Shown: piece after piece, positions 56,632 through 64,000 of the stretch | How the letters are laid out: each line of letters starts with the position of its first letter | Numbering within the stretch: the stretch's first letter is position 1 | DNA from: Rhodoplanes sp963712435 | Lineage (GTDB): Bacteria; Pseudomonadota; Alphaproteobacteria; Rhizobiales; Xanthobacteraceae | DNA: 64,000 bases | Direction: 5' to 3' | NCBI GenBank assembly: GCA_963712435.1 | Contig: CAVQIB010000005.1 | Span: 229,032 to 293,031, forward strand | Program-made: the position numbers and the translations under genes | The notes under the pieces: generated by a model | What the model saw: the letters and a program-made list of their open reading frames with translations, nothing else | The model's database searches: none | What the model was told of the DNA's origin: nothing

Positions 56632-56831
56632 AACTGATGATACGCCGCACCAGCGCCGGGCTCTCCGCCTACGTCCCGAAGGATCTCGAGGAGCCGATCG
56701 TCGAACTCGAGAAGGAATCGCTGTGGGGCGGCTGGGTGAAGCTGAAGAACGGCTGGATCCTGGCGCTGCCGGACATGCCGGCGGAAACGCGGCTGCCGAT
56801 CACCGTCGAGGCCAAGCGTCTCGGCGAGTGA
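56628..56831 (+). CDS. nifT: NifT/FixU
   Basis: This encodes 67 residues: MKLMIRRTSAGLSAYVPKDL, EEPIVELEKESLWGGWVKLK, NGWILALPDMPAETRLPITV, EAKRLGE. This is the NifT/FixU family, a small protein conserved within nif operons and without a defined activity. ATG overlaps the nifZ stop (ATGA). It is the last gene before the repeat copy B and its IS4 insertion. Intact. Confidence 0.94.
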   Translation: MKLMIRRTSAGLSAYVPKDLEEPIVELEKESLWGGWVKLKNGWILALPDMPAETRLPITVEAKRLGE

Positions 56832-56964
56832 CTGCGGCCACGGGTTTTTCCTGACGATTCGGCCGTCATTCATGCATTGTCATGCCGCGCGAAGGCGGCG
56901 CATCCAGCAATACCAAGCTTCACCGGTTCCGACCCATACGAACCGTCATTGCCGGGCTTGACCC

Positions 56965-58234
56965 ACGGCTGTCCGGTACGTTTTGTGCTTGAAGCGGCGC
57001 ACGGCGTTGATTCTACTCGGTTCCAGAAGGTTACGAATCGTCTGGACACGAACAGGGGTCGACGCCGTGCGGCATCAGAATAGCGTTTTGCACCATCTTC
57101 TTAAACTCATTCCGTGGACTGTGTTCGACCGACTTGTGGAAGAACACGGGAGCGATGAACTCGTTCGCAAGTTCAAGACCCGTCACCAGCTCATCGCGCT
57201 TCTGTACGGCCAATTGGCCGGCGCCGCCTCGCTGCGTGAGATCGAAGCCACGATGGCGAGCCATCGGGGCCGGCTTTATCATGTCGGCGGGCAGGTCCCG
57301 CACCGCTCGACCCGCGCGGACGCCAACCGCATGCGCAGCCCGCTGGTGTTTTCCGGGCTGTTCCAGCACATGCTGGGCATGGCGACGCGCGCGGTCAGGC
57401 GCAAGATGGGCGAGGCAGTCCTCCTCATCGACTCCACCAGCCTGCATCTTGCCGGCGTCGGCGCCCAGTGGGCGCGCTTCTCGGTCGATCTGTGCGGCGC
57501 CAAGGCCCATGTCATCTATGATCCGGACCTCGCCTGCCCGGTCTATCACGCGATCAGCGCCGCCAATGTCAACGACATCACGGCCGCCCAGGCGATGCCG
57601 ATCGAGCCGGGGGCCACCTATGTCTTCGATCTCGGCTATTACGATTACCGCTGGTGGGCCGAACTCGATCAGGCCGGCTGCCGCATCGTGACGCGGTTCA
57701 AGACCAACACGCCGCTTTGCCAGGCCCGCGATCTGCCGCTGGAGCCGGGATCGCGCGCGCGGTCCGATCGCATCGGCTTTTTGCCCGCCCGGCAGGCCAG
57801 AAGCCGCCAGAACCCGATGCAACAGGCGGTGCGCGAGATCGTCGTGACGATCGACACCGGCAAGCCTTTGCGCATCCTCACCAACGATCTCGACGCGCCC
57901 GCCCAGGAGATCGCCGATCTCTACAAGCGGCGCTGGCTGATCGAGCTGTTCTTCCGCCGGATGAAACAGATGCTGAAAATTACCCATTTCATCGGCCGCT
58001 CCGAGAACGCCGTGCGCATTCAGATCGCGGTAGCGCTGATCGCATTCGTGCTCCTCCACCTCCTGCACAAGATGACCAAAGCACAGCAGGGATTTCTCGA
58101 ACTCGTTCGACTCGTGCGCGCCAATCTCATGCACCGAAAAGACGCCACCCGCTTGCGTCAGATCCAATCCCCCCCGCAAATCGACTCCCGTCAATTGGAC
58201 CTCAACTGGGGAAATACATGAACCGGACAGCCGT
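56965..58234 (+). mobile_element. IS4-family insertion sequence (DUF4372 subgroup), complete
   Basis: This is a 1270-bp element with terminal inverted repeats: 13 perfect bases ACGGCTGTCCGGT at each end. It is flanked by an 11-bp direct duplication GGGCTTGACCC (56954-56964 and 58235-58245), within the 10-13 bp typical of IS4-family insertions. One transposase fills it. It separates nifT from the nifH promoter region. Confidence 0.92.
57067..58221 (+). CDS. IS4-family transposase with DUF4372 N-terminus
   Basis: This encodes 384 residues from GTG 57067 (AGGGG upstream). VRHQNSVLHHLLKLIPWTVF to EEHGSDELVRKFKTRHQLIA is the DUF4372 domain. The DDE core has AVLLIDSTSLHLAG (Asp), TYVFDLGYYDYRWW (Asp) and YKRRWLIELFFRRMKQML (the Y-x2-R-W-x-I-E-x-FF-x2-K signature with Glu). 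The frame is intact up to its end 13 bases before the right terminus, so the copy may be active. Confidence 0.94.
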   Translation: MRHQNSVLHHLLKLIPWTVFDRLVEEHGSDELVRKFKTRHQLIALLYGQLAGAASLREIEATMASHRGRLYHVGGQVPHRSTRADANRMRSPLVFSGLFQHMLGMATRAVRRKMGEAVLLIDSTSLHLAGVGAQWARFSVDLCGAKAHVIYDPDLACPVYHAISAANVNDITAAQAMPIEPGATYVFDLGYYDYRWWAELDQAGCRIVTRFKTNTPLCQARDLPLEPGSRARSDRIGFLPARQARSRQNPMQQAVREIVVTIDTGKPLRILTNDLDAPAQEIADLYKRRWLIELFFRRMKQMLKITHFIGRSENAVRIQIAVALIAFVLLHLLHKMTKAQQGFLELVRLVRANLMHRKDATRLRQIQSPPQIDSRQLDLNWGNT

Positions 58235-58367
58235 GGGCTTGACCCGGCAATCCATCCTTCTGAAATGGCAGTGCTTTTCAAAGATGGATACGTGGATCAA
58301 GCCCGCGTATGACGGGTCGCTGATTGCGATAGCCGGTATAAGCCTCGCGCAGCGAGCGGGTTCAGGA

Positions 58368-58387
58368 TCATCCGTTTGCGCGGATGA
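58368..58387. repeat. Short REP-like palindrome
   Basis: TCATCCG-TTTGCG-CGGATGA, a 7-bp stem, lies just past repeat copy B and before the nifH regulatory region. It belongs to the same class as the palindrome at 43583-43604. Confidence 0.5.
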
Positions 58388-58612
58388 CGACAAAGATTGT
58401 TGCGACGGATTGAAACTGCGCGAACCGATGCGCGCCGCTGCATCCCTATTTCAACGCGGCTCCCATCATTCCCATCCATAAGCACCGGCTCCATCCGCTC
58501 TTCGAAACAGCGCGCAAGCCTTGACTGCGGGGCGGCATGCGCCGTCATGTCGAGAACAAGGACATTGCAGAACGGCTCGTTCGCTTCTCCCGCGACATTG
58601 GTTTGTCGGCTT

Positions 58613-58628
58613 TGTCGGGTTGCGCACA
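58613..58628 (+). promoter_or_regulatory. NifA upstream activator sequence for nifH
   Basis: An exact TGT-N10-ACA site (TGTCGGGTTGCGCACA), 92 bases upstream of the sigma-54 element at 58721, the common spacing. A related TGT-N11-ACA appears at about 58547 and may be a degenerate second site. Confidence 0.85.
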
Positions 58629-58720
58629 GGCCTCAGCGGCGTTCGCATCCGCTCCCGCAAGGTTTCTAAGCCATTGCATTGATGAATGATCCATACCGTG
58701 CGGCGCAGCATGACCGCACT

Positions 58721-58736
58721 TGGCACGCTGGTTGCT
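58721..58736 (+). promoter_or_regulatory. Sigma-54 (-24/-12) promoter of nifHDK
   Basis: TGGCACG-CTGG-TTGCT is a perfect match to TGGCACG-N4-TTGCW. It is 65 bases before the nifH ATG and downstream of the IS4 insertion, so nifHDK transcription does not depend on read-through from nifT. Confidence 0.93.
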
Positions 58737-58801
58737 CCGGAGAGGTCGGAACGGCGCCGATTGCCATCTCAACACCAGCGGCGCGCATGAAAGGAATGAC
58801 C

Positions 58802-59708
58802 ATGGCCTCTTTGCGGCAGATCGCCTTTTACGGGAAGGGCGGCATCGGCAAATCGACCACCTTCGCAGAATACGCTCGCCGCGCTGGTCGGAATGGATCA
58901 GCGCATCCTCATCGTCGGGTGCGATCCGAAAGCGGACTCGACACGACTGATCCTGAACGCCAAGGCGCAGAATACGGTGCTCAGTCTCGCCGCGGAGGCT
59001 GGCTCGGTCGAGGACCTCGAAATCGAGAACGTACTCAAGGTCGGATACAAGGGCATCAAATGCGTCGAGTCCGGCGGACCGGAGCCGGGCGTCGGCTGCG
59101 CCGGCCGCGGCGTGATCACCTCGATCAACTTCCTTGAGGAGAACGGCGCCTACAACGACGTCGATTATGTCTGCTATGACGTGCTCGGCGACGTGGTCTG
59201 CGGCGGCTTCGCCATGCCGATCCGCGAGAACAAGGCGCAGGAAATCTACATCGTGATGTCCGGCGAGATGATGGCGCTCTACGCCGCCAACAACATCTCG
59301 CGCGGCATCCTCAAATATGCGCAGTCCGGCAGCGTCCGGCTCGGCGGGCTCATCTGCAACGAGCGCCAGACCGACCGCGAGCTCGACCTCTCCGAGGCGC
59401 TGGCGAAGCGGCTCAACTCGAAGCTCATCCACTTCGTGCCGCGCGACAATATCGTGCAGCATGCCGAGCTGCGCCGCCAGACGGTGCTGCAATACGCGCC
59501 CGACTCGAAGCAGGCCGACGAGTATCGCGCGCTTGCCAAGAAGATCCACGCGAACTCGGGCCAGGGCACGGTTCCCACGCCCATCACCATGGACGAGCTT
59601 GAGCAGATGCTGCTCGAATTCGGGGTGATGAAGACGGAAGAACAGCTGCTCGCCGAACTGACGGCTAAGGAAGCGGCGGCGAAGCGCACGCCGGCCGCGG
59701 TTCACTGA
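58802..59708 (+). CDS. nifH: Nitrogenase iron protein (one frame break)
   Basis: This encodes about 301 residues. MASLRQIAFYGKGGIGKSTT with the P-loop; after one extra T near 58862 the frame resumes TLAALVG and MDQRILIVGCDPKADSTRLI. Cluster ligands are in PGVGCAGRGVI (Cys, followed by the Arg that DraT ADP-ribosylates in other diazotrophs) and DVVCGGFAMPIRENKA. The C-terminus ends AKEAAAKRTPAAVH. ATG 58802 follows AAGGA. The Fe protein delivers electrons with ATP hydrolysis to NifDK and is needed for cofactor maturation. Confidence 0.97.
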
Positions 59709-59773
59709 ACGGCGACATCGCAATGAGGCGGCGCGCCGCGCGCCGCCTATGCGTCCCGAACAAGGAACACGCC

Positions 59774-61281
59774 ATGAGCCCCGACTACCAGAATGACGGC
59801 AGCTTCCACGAGAAGCTCATCGAGGAAGTCTTGTCGGCCTATCCCGACAAGTTCGCCAAGCGCCGCCGCAAGCATCTGTCCGTCGCCAAGCCGGCGAAGG
59901 ACGCGGCCGAGGTGGCCGAGGGCGGCGGCACGGTCACCGAATGCGAGGTGAAATCGAACATCAAGTCGATCCCCGGCGTGATGACCGTTCGCGGCTGCGC
60001 CTATGCCGGCTCGAAGGGCGTGGTGTGGGGCCCGGTCAAGGACATGGTCCACATCAGTCACGGTCCGGTCGGCTGCGGGCACTATTCCTGGGCGCAGCGC
60101 CGCAACTACTACACGGGCACGACCGGCATCGACTTGTTCGTCACGATGCAATTCACCTCCGACTTCCAGGAGCGCGACATCGTGTTCGGCGGCGACAAGA
60201 AGCTCGCCAAGATCATCGACGAGATCGAGACGCTGTTTCCGCTCAGTCGCGGCATCACCGTGCAGTCGGAGTGCCCGATCGGACTGATCGGGGACGATAT
60301 CGAGGCGGTCGCCAAGAAGAAGGCCAAGGAAACCGGCAAGACGATCGTGCCGGTGCGCTGCGAGGGTTTTCGCGGCGTCTCGCAGTCGCTCGGCCATCAC
60401 ATCGCCAACGACGCGATCCGCGACTGGGTGCTCGACAAGAAGGACGTCGCCTTCGAGGCCGGGCCGTACGATGTCAACGTGATCGGCGATTACAATATCG
60501 GCGGCGACGCGTGGGCCTCGCGCCTGCTCCTCGAAGAGATCGGCCTGCGGGTGATCGGCAACTGGTCCGGCGATGCGACGCTCGCCGAGATCGAGCACGC
60601 GCCCAAAGCGAAGCTCAACCTCATCCATTGCTACCGGTCGATGAACTATATCTGCCGGCACATGGAGGAGAAGCACGGCGTCGCCTGGATGGAGTACAAC
60701 TTCTTCGGCCCGACGCAGATTGCGGCCTCGCTGCGCAAGATCGCGAAGCACTTCGGCCCCGAGATCGAAGAGACGGCCGAGCAGGTCATCGTCAAGTATC
60801 AGCCGCTGGTGGATGCGATCGTCGCCAAGTACCGGCCGCGTCTGCAGGGCAAGACTGTGATGCTCTATGTCGGCGGCTTGCGCCCGCGTCACGTCATCAC
60901 CGCCTACGAGGATCTCGGATGGAGATCGTCGGCGCCGGCTACGAGTTCGCCCACAACGACGATTACCAGCGCACCGGCCATTACGTGCGGGAAGGCACGC
61001 TGATCTACGACGACGTCACGGGTTACGAGCTGGAAAACTTCATCCAGCGCATAAGGCCCGATCTCGTCGGCTCCGGCATCAAGGAGAAGTACCCGGTGCA
61101 GAAGCTGGGGGTTCCGTTCCGCCAGATGCACAGCTGGGACTATTCCGGTCCGTATCACGGCTATGACGGCTTCGCGATCTTTGCCCGAGACATGGACCTT
61201 GCGATCAACAACCCGGTCTGGGGCCTGTTCGACCCGCCGTGGAAGGCGGAGCACGCATCGGTGCTGCAAGCCGCCGAATAA
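59774..61281 (+). CDS. nifD: Nitrogenase MoFe protein alpha chain (one frame break)
   Basis: This encodes about 502 residues, MSPDYQNDGSFHEKLIEEVL. P-cluster cysteines are in TVRGCAYAGSKGVVWGP, HGPVGCGHYSW and VQSECPIGLIGDDI; FeMo-co ligands are Cys in LIHCYRSMNYICRH and His in RQMHSWDYSGPYHGYDGF. One base is missing after 60918 (DLG then MEIVGAGYEFAHNDDYQRTG). The Mo-type motifs identify a MoFe, not VFe, protein. It is 65 bases after nifH, in one operon with nifK. Confidence 0.97.
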
Positions 61282-61440
61282 GCGATCCGCGCGAGCCCGG
61301 CACTCGCGCGGCGCCCTCGCGGCTCGAAGGCCTTGACCCTTCTCGCCGCGGGAGGCCCCGAAAGCCGACGGTCTCGCGCCTGAACTGGATTGAACGCGCC
61401 GCCGTAAAGGCCGGCCGCGCAGACAAGGACGGAGTTGATC

Positions 61441-62976
61441 ATGCCACAGTCGGCCGACCGCATTCTCGATCACGGACCCCTGTTCCGCGAGCCGGAATAC
61501 CAGGAGCTGCTCAAGCGCAAGCGCAACGACTTCGAATGTCCGGCGTCGACGGCGGACGTCGAGGCGCAGCGCGAATACAGCAAGAGCTGGGAGTATCGCG
61601 AGAAGAACCTGGCGCGCGAAGCGCTGGTGATCAATCCGGCGAAGGCCTGTCAGCCGCTCGGGGCGGTGTTCGCCGCCGCCGGCTTCGAAGGCACGCTCTC
61701 CTTCGTGCACGGCTCGCAGGGCTGCGTCGCCTATTACCGCTCGCACCTCGCGCGCCATTTCAAGGAGGCCGCCTCGGCGGTGTCGTCGTCGATGACCGAG
61801 GACGCCGCGGTGTTCGGCGGCCTCAACAACATGGTCGATGGCCTCGCGAACGCCTATTCGCTGTACGCGCCGAAGATGATCGCCGTCTCGACCACCTGCA
61901 TGGCGGAGGTGATCGGCGACGACCTGCACGCATTCATCGGAACCGCAAAGCAGAAAGGCTCGGTGCCGACGGAATTCGACGTCCCGTTCGCCCACACGCC
62001 CGCCTTCGTCGGCAGCCATGTCGACGGCTACGACAACATGCTCAAGGGCGTGCTGGAGCATTTCTGGAAGGATCGGGAGCGGAAGCCCGCGGCGCGGATC
62101 AACATCATTCCCGGCTTCGACGGCTTCTGCGTCGGCAACAACCGCGAGCTCAAGCGCGTGCTCGATCTGATGGGAGTCGAGTACACGGTCCTGCAGGACG
62201 CGTCCGACCAGTTCGACACGCCTTCCGACGGCGAGTTCCGCATGTACTATGGCGGCACCAAGCTCGAGGATACGGCGGCGGCGCTCGACGCCAAGGCGAC
62301 GGTGTCGCTGCAGAACTACTGCACGCGCAAGACGCTCGATTACGCGGCCGAGAAAGGCCACGCGACCGCGAGCTTCCGCTACCCGCTCGGCGTCGGCGCG
62401 ACCGACGAGCTGCTGCTGAAGATTTCCGAGCTGGCGGGCGTGACGATCCCGGACGCGCTCACGGTCGAACGCGGCCGCCTGGTGGACGCGCTCGCCGACT
62501 TGCAGTCGCACCTGCACGGCAAGCGCTATGCCATCTATGGCGATCCCGATTTCGTCTCCGGCATGGCGCGCTTCCTGATGGAGACCGGCGGAGAGCCGGT
62601 GCATTGCCTCGCCACCAATGGCAACAAGCAATGGGCGGAGGAGATGCAGGCTCTGCTTGCCTCCTCGCCGTTCGGCGCGGACGGCAAAGTGTGGCCCGGC
62701 AAGGACCTCTGGCATCTCCGCTCGCTCCTGTTCACCGAGCCGGTCGATTTCCTGATCGGCAATTCCTACGGCAAGTTCCTCGAGCGCGACACCGGCACGC
62801 CGCTGATCCGGCTCACCTTCCCGATCTTCGATCGGCATCACCACCACCGCTTCCCGCTGTGGGGCTACCAGGGCGGGCTGCGCCTGCTCACCACCGTCCT
62901 CGACAAGATATTCGACAAGCTCGACGCCGACACCAGCGCGGCGGGGCAGGACATCTCGTTCGACCTGACGCGGTGA
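61441..62976 (+). CDS. nifK: Nitrogenase MoFe protein beta chain
   Basis: This is an intact 511-residue chain. ATG 61441 (MPQSADRILDHGPLFREPEY) with GGAG upstream. P-cluster ligands: INPAKACQPLGAVFAAAGFE, HGSQGCVAYYRSHLARHFKE and STTCMAEVIGDDLHAFIG; conserved Ser-containing SSSMTEDAAVFGGLNN and FDRHHHHRFPLWGYQGGLRL are present. It pairs with NifD in the alpha2-beta2 tetramer. It is 159 bases after nifD. No indels occur here. Confidence 0.98.
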   Translation: MPQSADRILDHGPLFREPEYQELLKRKRNDFECPASTADVEAQREYSKSWEYREKNLAREALVINPAKACQPLGAVFAAAGFEGTLSFVHGSQGCVAYYRSHLARHFKEAASAVSSSMTEDAAVFGGLNNMVDGLANAYSLYAPKMIAVSTTCMAEVIGDDLHAFIGTAKQKGSVPTEFDVPFAHTPAFVGSHVDGYDNMLKGVLEHFWKDRERKPAARINIIPGFDGFCVGNNRELKRVLDLMGVEYTVLQDASDQFDTPSDGEFRMYYGGTKLEDTAAALDAKATVSLQNYCTRKTLDYAAEKGHATASFRYPLGVGATDELLLKISELAGVTIPDALTVERGRLVDALADLQSHLHGKRYAIYGDPDFVSGMARFLMETGGEPVHCLATNGNKQWAEEMQALLASSPFGADGKVWPGKDLWHLRSLLFTEPVDFLIGNSYGKFLERDTGTPLIRLTFPIFDRHHHHRFPLWGYQGGLRLLTTVLDKIFDKLDADTSAAGQDISFDLTR

Positions 62977-63013
62977 GACGAGCGCCGGCGCGCCATCGGG
63001 AGCCCAAATCGCG

Positions 63014-64000
63014 ATGATGAAGGACAAGGTCCAGCATCTCTTCGTCGAGCCCGCCTGCGCCAAGAACCAGGCGAAGTCGGAGACGGAGCGCAGAACCGGC
63101 TGCTCGAAGCCGCTGACGCCGGGAGCGGCGGCGGGCGGCTGCGCCTTCGACGGCGCCAAGATCGCGCTGCAGCCGGTGACCGACGTCGCCCATCTCGTGC
63201 ACGCCCCGCTCGCCTGCGAGGGCAATTCCTGGGACAATCGCGGCTCGGCGTCGTCGGGCCCGACCCTCTGGCGCACGAGCTTCACCACCGATCTCAGCGA
63301 GATCGACATCGTGATGGGGCAGGGGGAGCGCAAGCTCTACAAAGCCATCAGAGAGATCGCGACCCGCTACCGTCCGCCCGCCATCTTCGTCTATTCGACC
63401 TGCGTCCCCGCGCTGATCGGGGACGATATCGACGCGGTGTGCCGGCATGCCGCGCAGAAATACGGGCTACCGGTGATTCCGATCGACGCGCCCGGTTTTG
63501 TCGGCTCGAAGAATTTCGGCAACAAGCTCGCGGGCGAAGCCTTGTTCGAGCACGTCATCGGCACGATCGAGCCGGACGACGCCGGCCCGACCGACATCAA
63601 CGTGCTGGGCGAGTTCAACCTGTCGGGCGAGTTCTGGCAGGTGAAGCCGCTGTTCGAGCGGCTCGGCATCCGCATCCGCGCCTCGCTTCCCGGCGATGCG
63701 CGCTATGCGGACGTCGCCGCCGCGCATACCGCGCGCGTCAACATGGTGGTGTGCTCCACCGCGCTCGTGACGCTGGCGCGCAAGATGCGCGAGCGCTGGG
63801 GCATCCCGTTCTTCGAGGGCTCGTTCTACGGCATTTCGGACACCTCCGAGGCGCTGCGGAACACCGCCGCGCTCCTGGTCGAGCAGGGTGTTGCTCCCCC
63901 CTTGCTCGACCAGGCGGAGGCTCTGATCGCAGAGCAGGAGGCGCGCGCCTTCGCCCGCCTTGCGCCCTATCGCGAACGCCTCGCGGGCAAGCGCGTGCTG
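63014..64000 (+). CDS. nifE: Nitrogenase FeMo-co scaffold NifE, N-terminal part
   Basis: The open frame runs from ATG 63014 past the window edge; 329 residues are visible of about 480-550. VEPACAKNQAKSETERRTGC, TPGAAAGGCAFDGAKIALQP, APLACEGNSWDNRGSASSGP, VYSTCVPALIGDDIDAVC and GEFNLSGEFWQVKPLFERLG are NifE blocks; the three cluster cysteines (CAKNQ/GGC, LACEG, STC) are present. With NifN it forms the scaffold on which NifB-co matures to FeMo-co. It is 37 bases after nifK, so probably the same operon. Confidence 0.96.
   Translation, partial: MMKDKVQHLFVEPACAKNQAKSETERRTGCSKPLTPGAAAGGCAFDGAKIALQPVTDVAHLVHAPLACEGNSWDNRGSASSGPTLWRTSFTTDLSEIDIVMGQGERKLYKAIREIATRYRPPAIFVYSTCVPALIGDDIDAVCRHAAQKYGLPVIPIDAPGFVGSKNFGNKLAGEALFEHVIGTIEPDDAGPTDINVLGEFNLSGEFWQVKPLFERLGIRIRASLPGDARYADVAAAHTARVNMVVCSTALVTLARKMRERWGIPFFEGSFYGISDTSEALRNTAALLVEQGVAPPLLDQAEALIAEQEARAFARLAPYRERLAGKRVL

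Larger units (their letters stand above)
56876..58328. repeat. Dispersed intergenic repeat, copy B, split by an IS4-family element
   Basis: The left part (56876-56964) ends GCCGGGCTTGACCC and the right part (58235-58328) resumes GGGCTTGACCCGGCAATCC and continues ...AAAGATGGATAC...GCTGATTGCG. When the IS and one duplicated target copy are removed, the remaining bases align end to end with copy A at 320-481. So the repeat was here first and the IS landed in it. Confidence 0.85.

Noticed and set aside
60904..63333. An 809-codon open frame antisense to nifK and nifD.
   Set aside because: It mirrors nifK codons. In GC-rich DNA the antisense frame opposite third positions often lacks stops. The translation has no domain pattern.

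Overview
The window looks like a chromosomal segment of a GC-rich, nitrogen-fixing alphaproteobacterium of the Hyphomicrobiales (Bradyrhizobium / Rhodopseudomonas / Xanthobacteraceae type). The evidence is strong G/C at codon third positions, the hda-ppk-ppx-rnd-aspS and yajC-secD-secF-trmFO gene orders, lineage-typical small families (DUF1127, DUF1236, DUF599, DUF6665, BTLCP peptidase), and a NifA with the rhizobial cysteine pattern. The assignment rests on gene content only.

Layout. 0-9.6 kb: a partial DUF218 protein, DUF599, a glutathione transferase, CsbD, DUF1236, ndk, TerC, a badly frame-broken P2-type cation ATPase and a cold-shock gene. 9.8-24.7 kb: purM/purN facing a phosphatidyltransferase, then hda-ppk-ppx-rnd-aspS, interrupted by a heavy-metal ATPase with a C-terminal hemerythrin domain and a thiamine-diphosphate enzyme. 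24.9-30.5 kb: two paralogous membrane-anchored SGNH-hydrolase proteins, a NarL-type response regulator, and an ECF sigma factor overlapping its anti-sigma gene. 30.5-39.6 kb: accessory and housekeeping genes (carbamoyltransferase, BTLCP, PilZ+PAS, rhomboid, CBS, HigBA, tRNA-Glu). 40.0-49.5 kb: yajC-secD-secF, two complex-I-assembly-like genes, an intact IS1634-family element, a kinase-like/AMP-binding-C fusion and trmFO. 49.9-52.3 kb: a secreted Gly-rich protein, MaoC, DUF6455 and a decayed amidohydrolase. 52.5-64 kb: nifA, nifB, ferredoxin, nifZ, nifT, an IS4-family element, then nifH, nifD, nifK and partial nifE.

How the genes work together. NifA should act with sigma-54 at two promoters that can be read directly: a TGT-N10-ACA activator site followed by a TGGCACG-N4-TTG element lies ahead of nifB and again ahead of nifH. 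nifB-fdx-nifZ-nifT makes and matures cofactor; nifHDKE encodes nitrogenase and a scaffold. The IS4 copy sits between these two units, inside an older dispersed repeat, so nifHDK depends on its own promoter.

Most unusual system. At 28.4-30.5 kb an ECF sigma factor is coupled to an anti-sigma protein whose first 38 residues carry the zinc ligands of ChrR at the same numbers (H6, H31, C35, C38). The ChrR cupin is replaced by a transmembrane helix and a complete SGNH-hydrolase domain predicted to be periplasmic. A paralogue without the anti-sigma part lies 3 kb upstream.

Caution. Many genes, including essential ones (aspS, secD, secF), are broken by single-base indels. In every case I could resolve, the extra base lies between two codons or the missing base is a codon third position. 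This suggests co-assembled strains or a consensus artefact rather than real gene decay. Frame-broken genes are annotated over their full reconstructed span.
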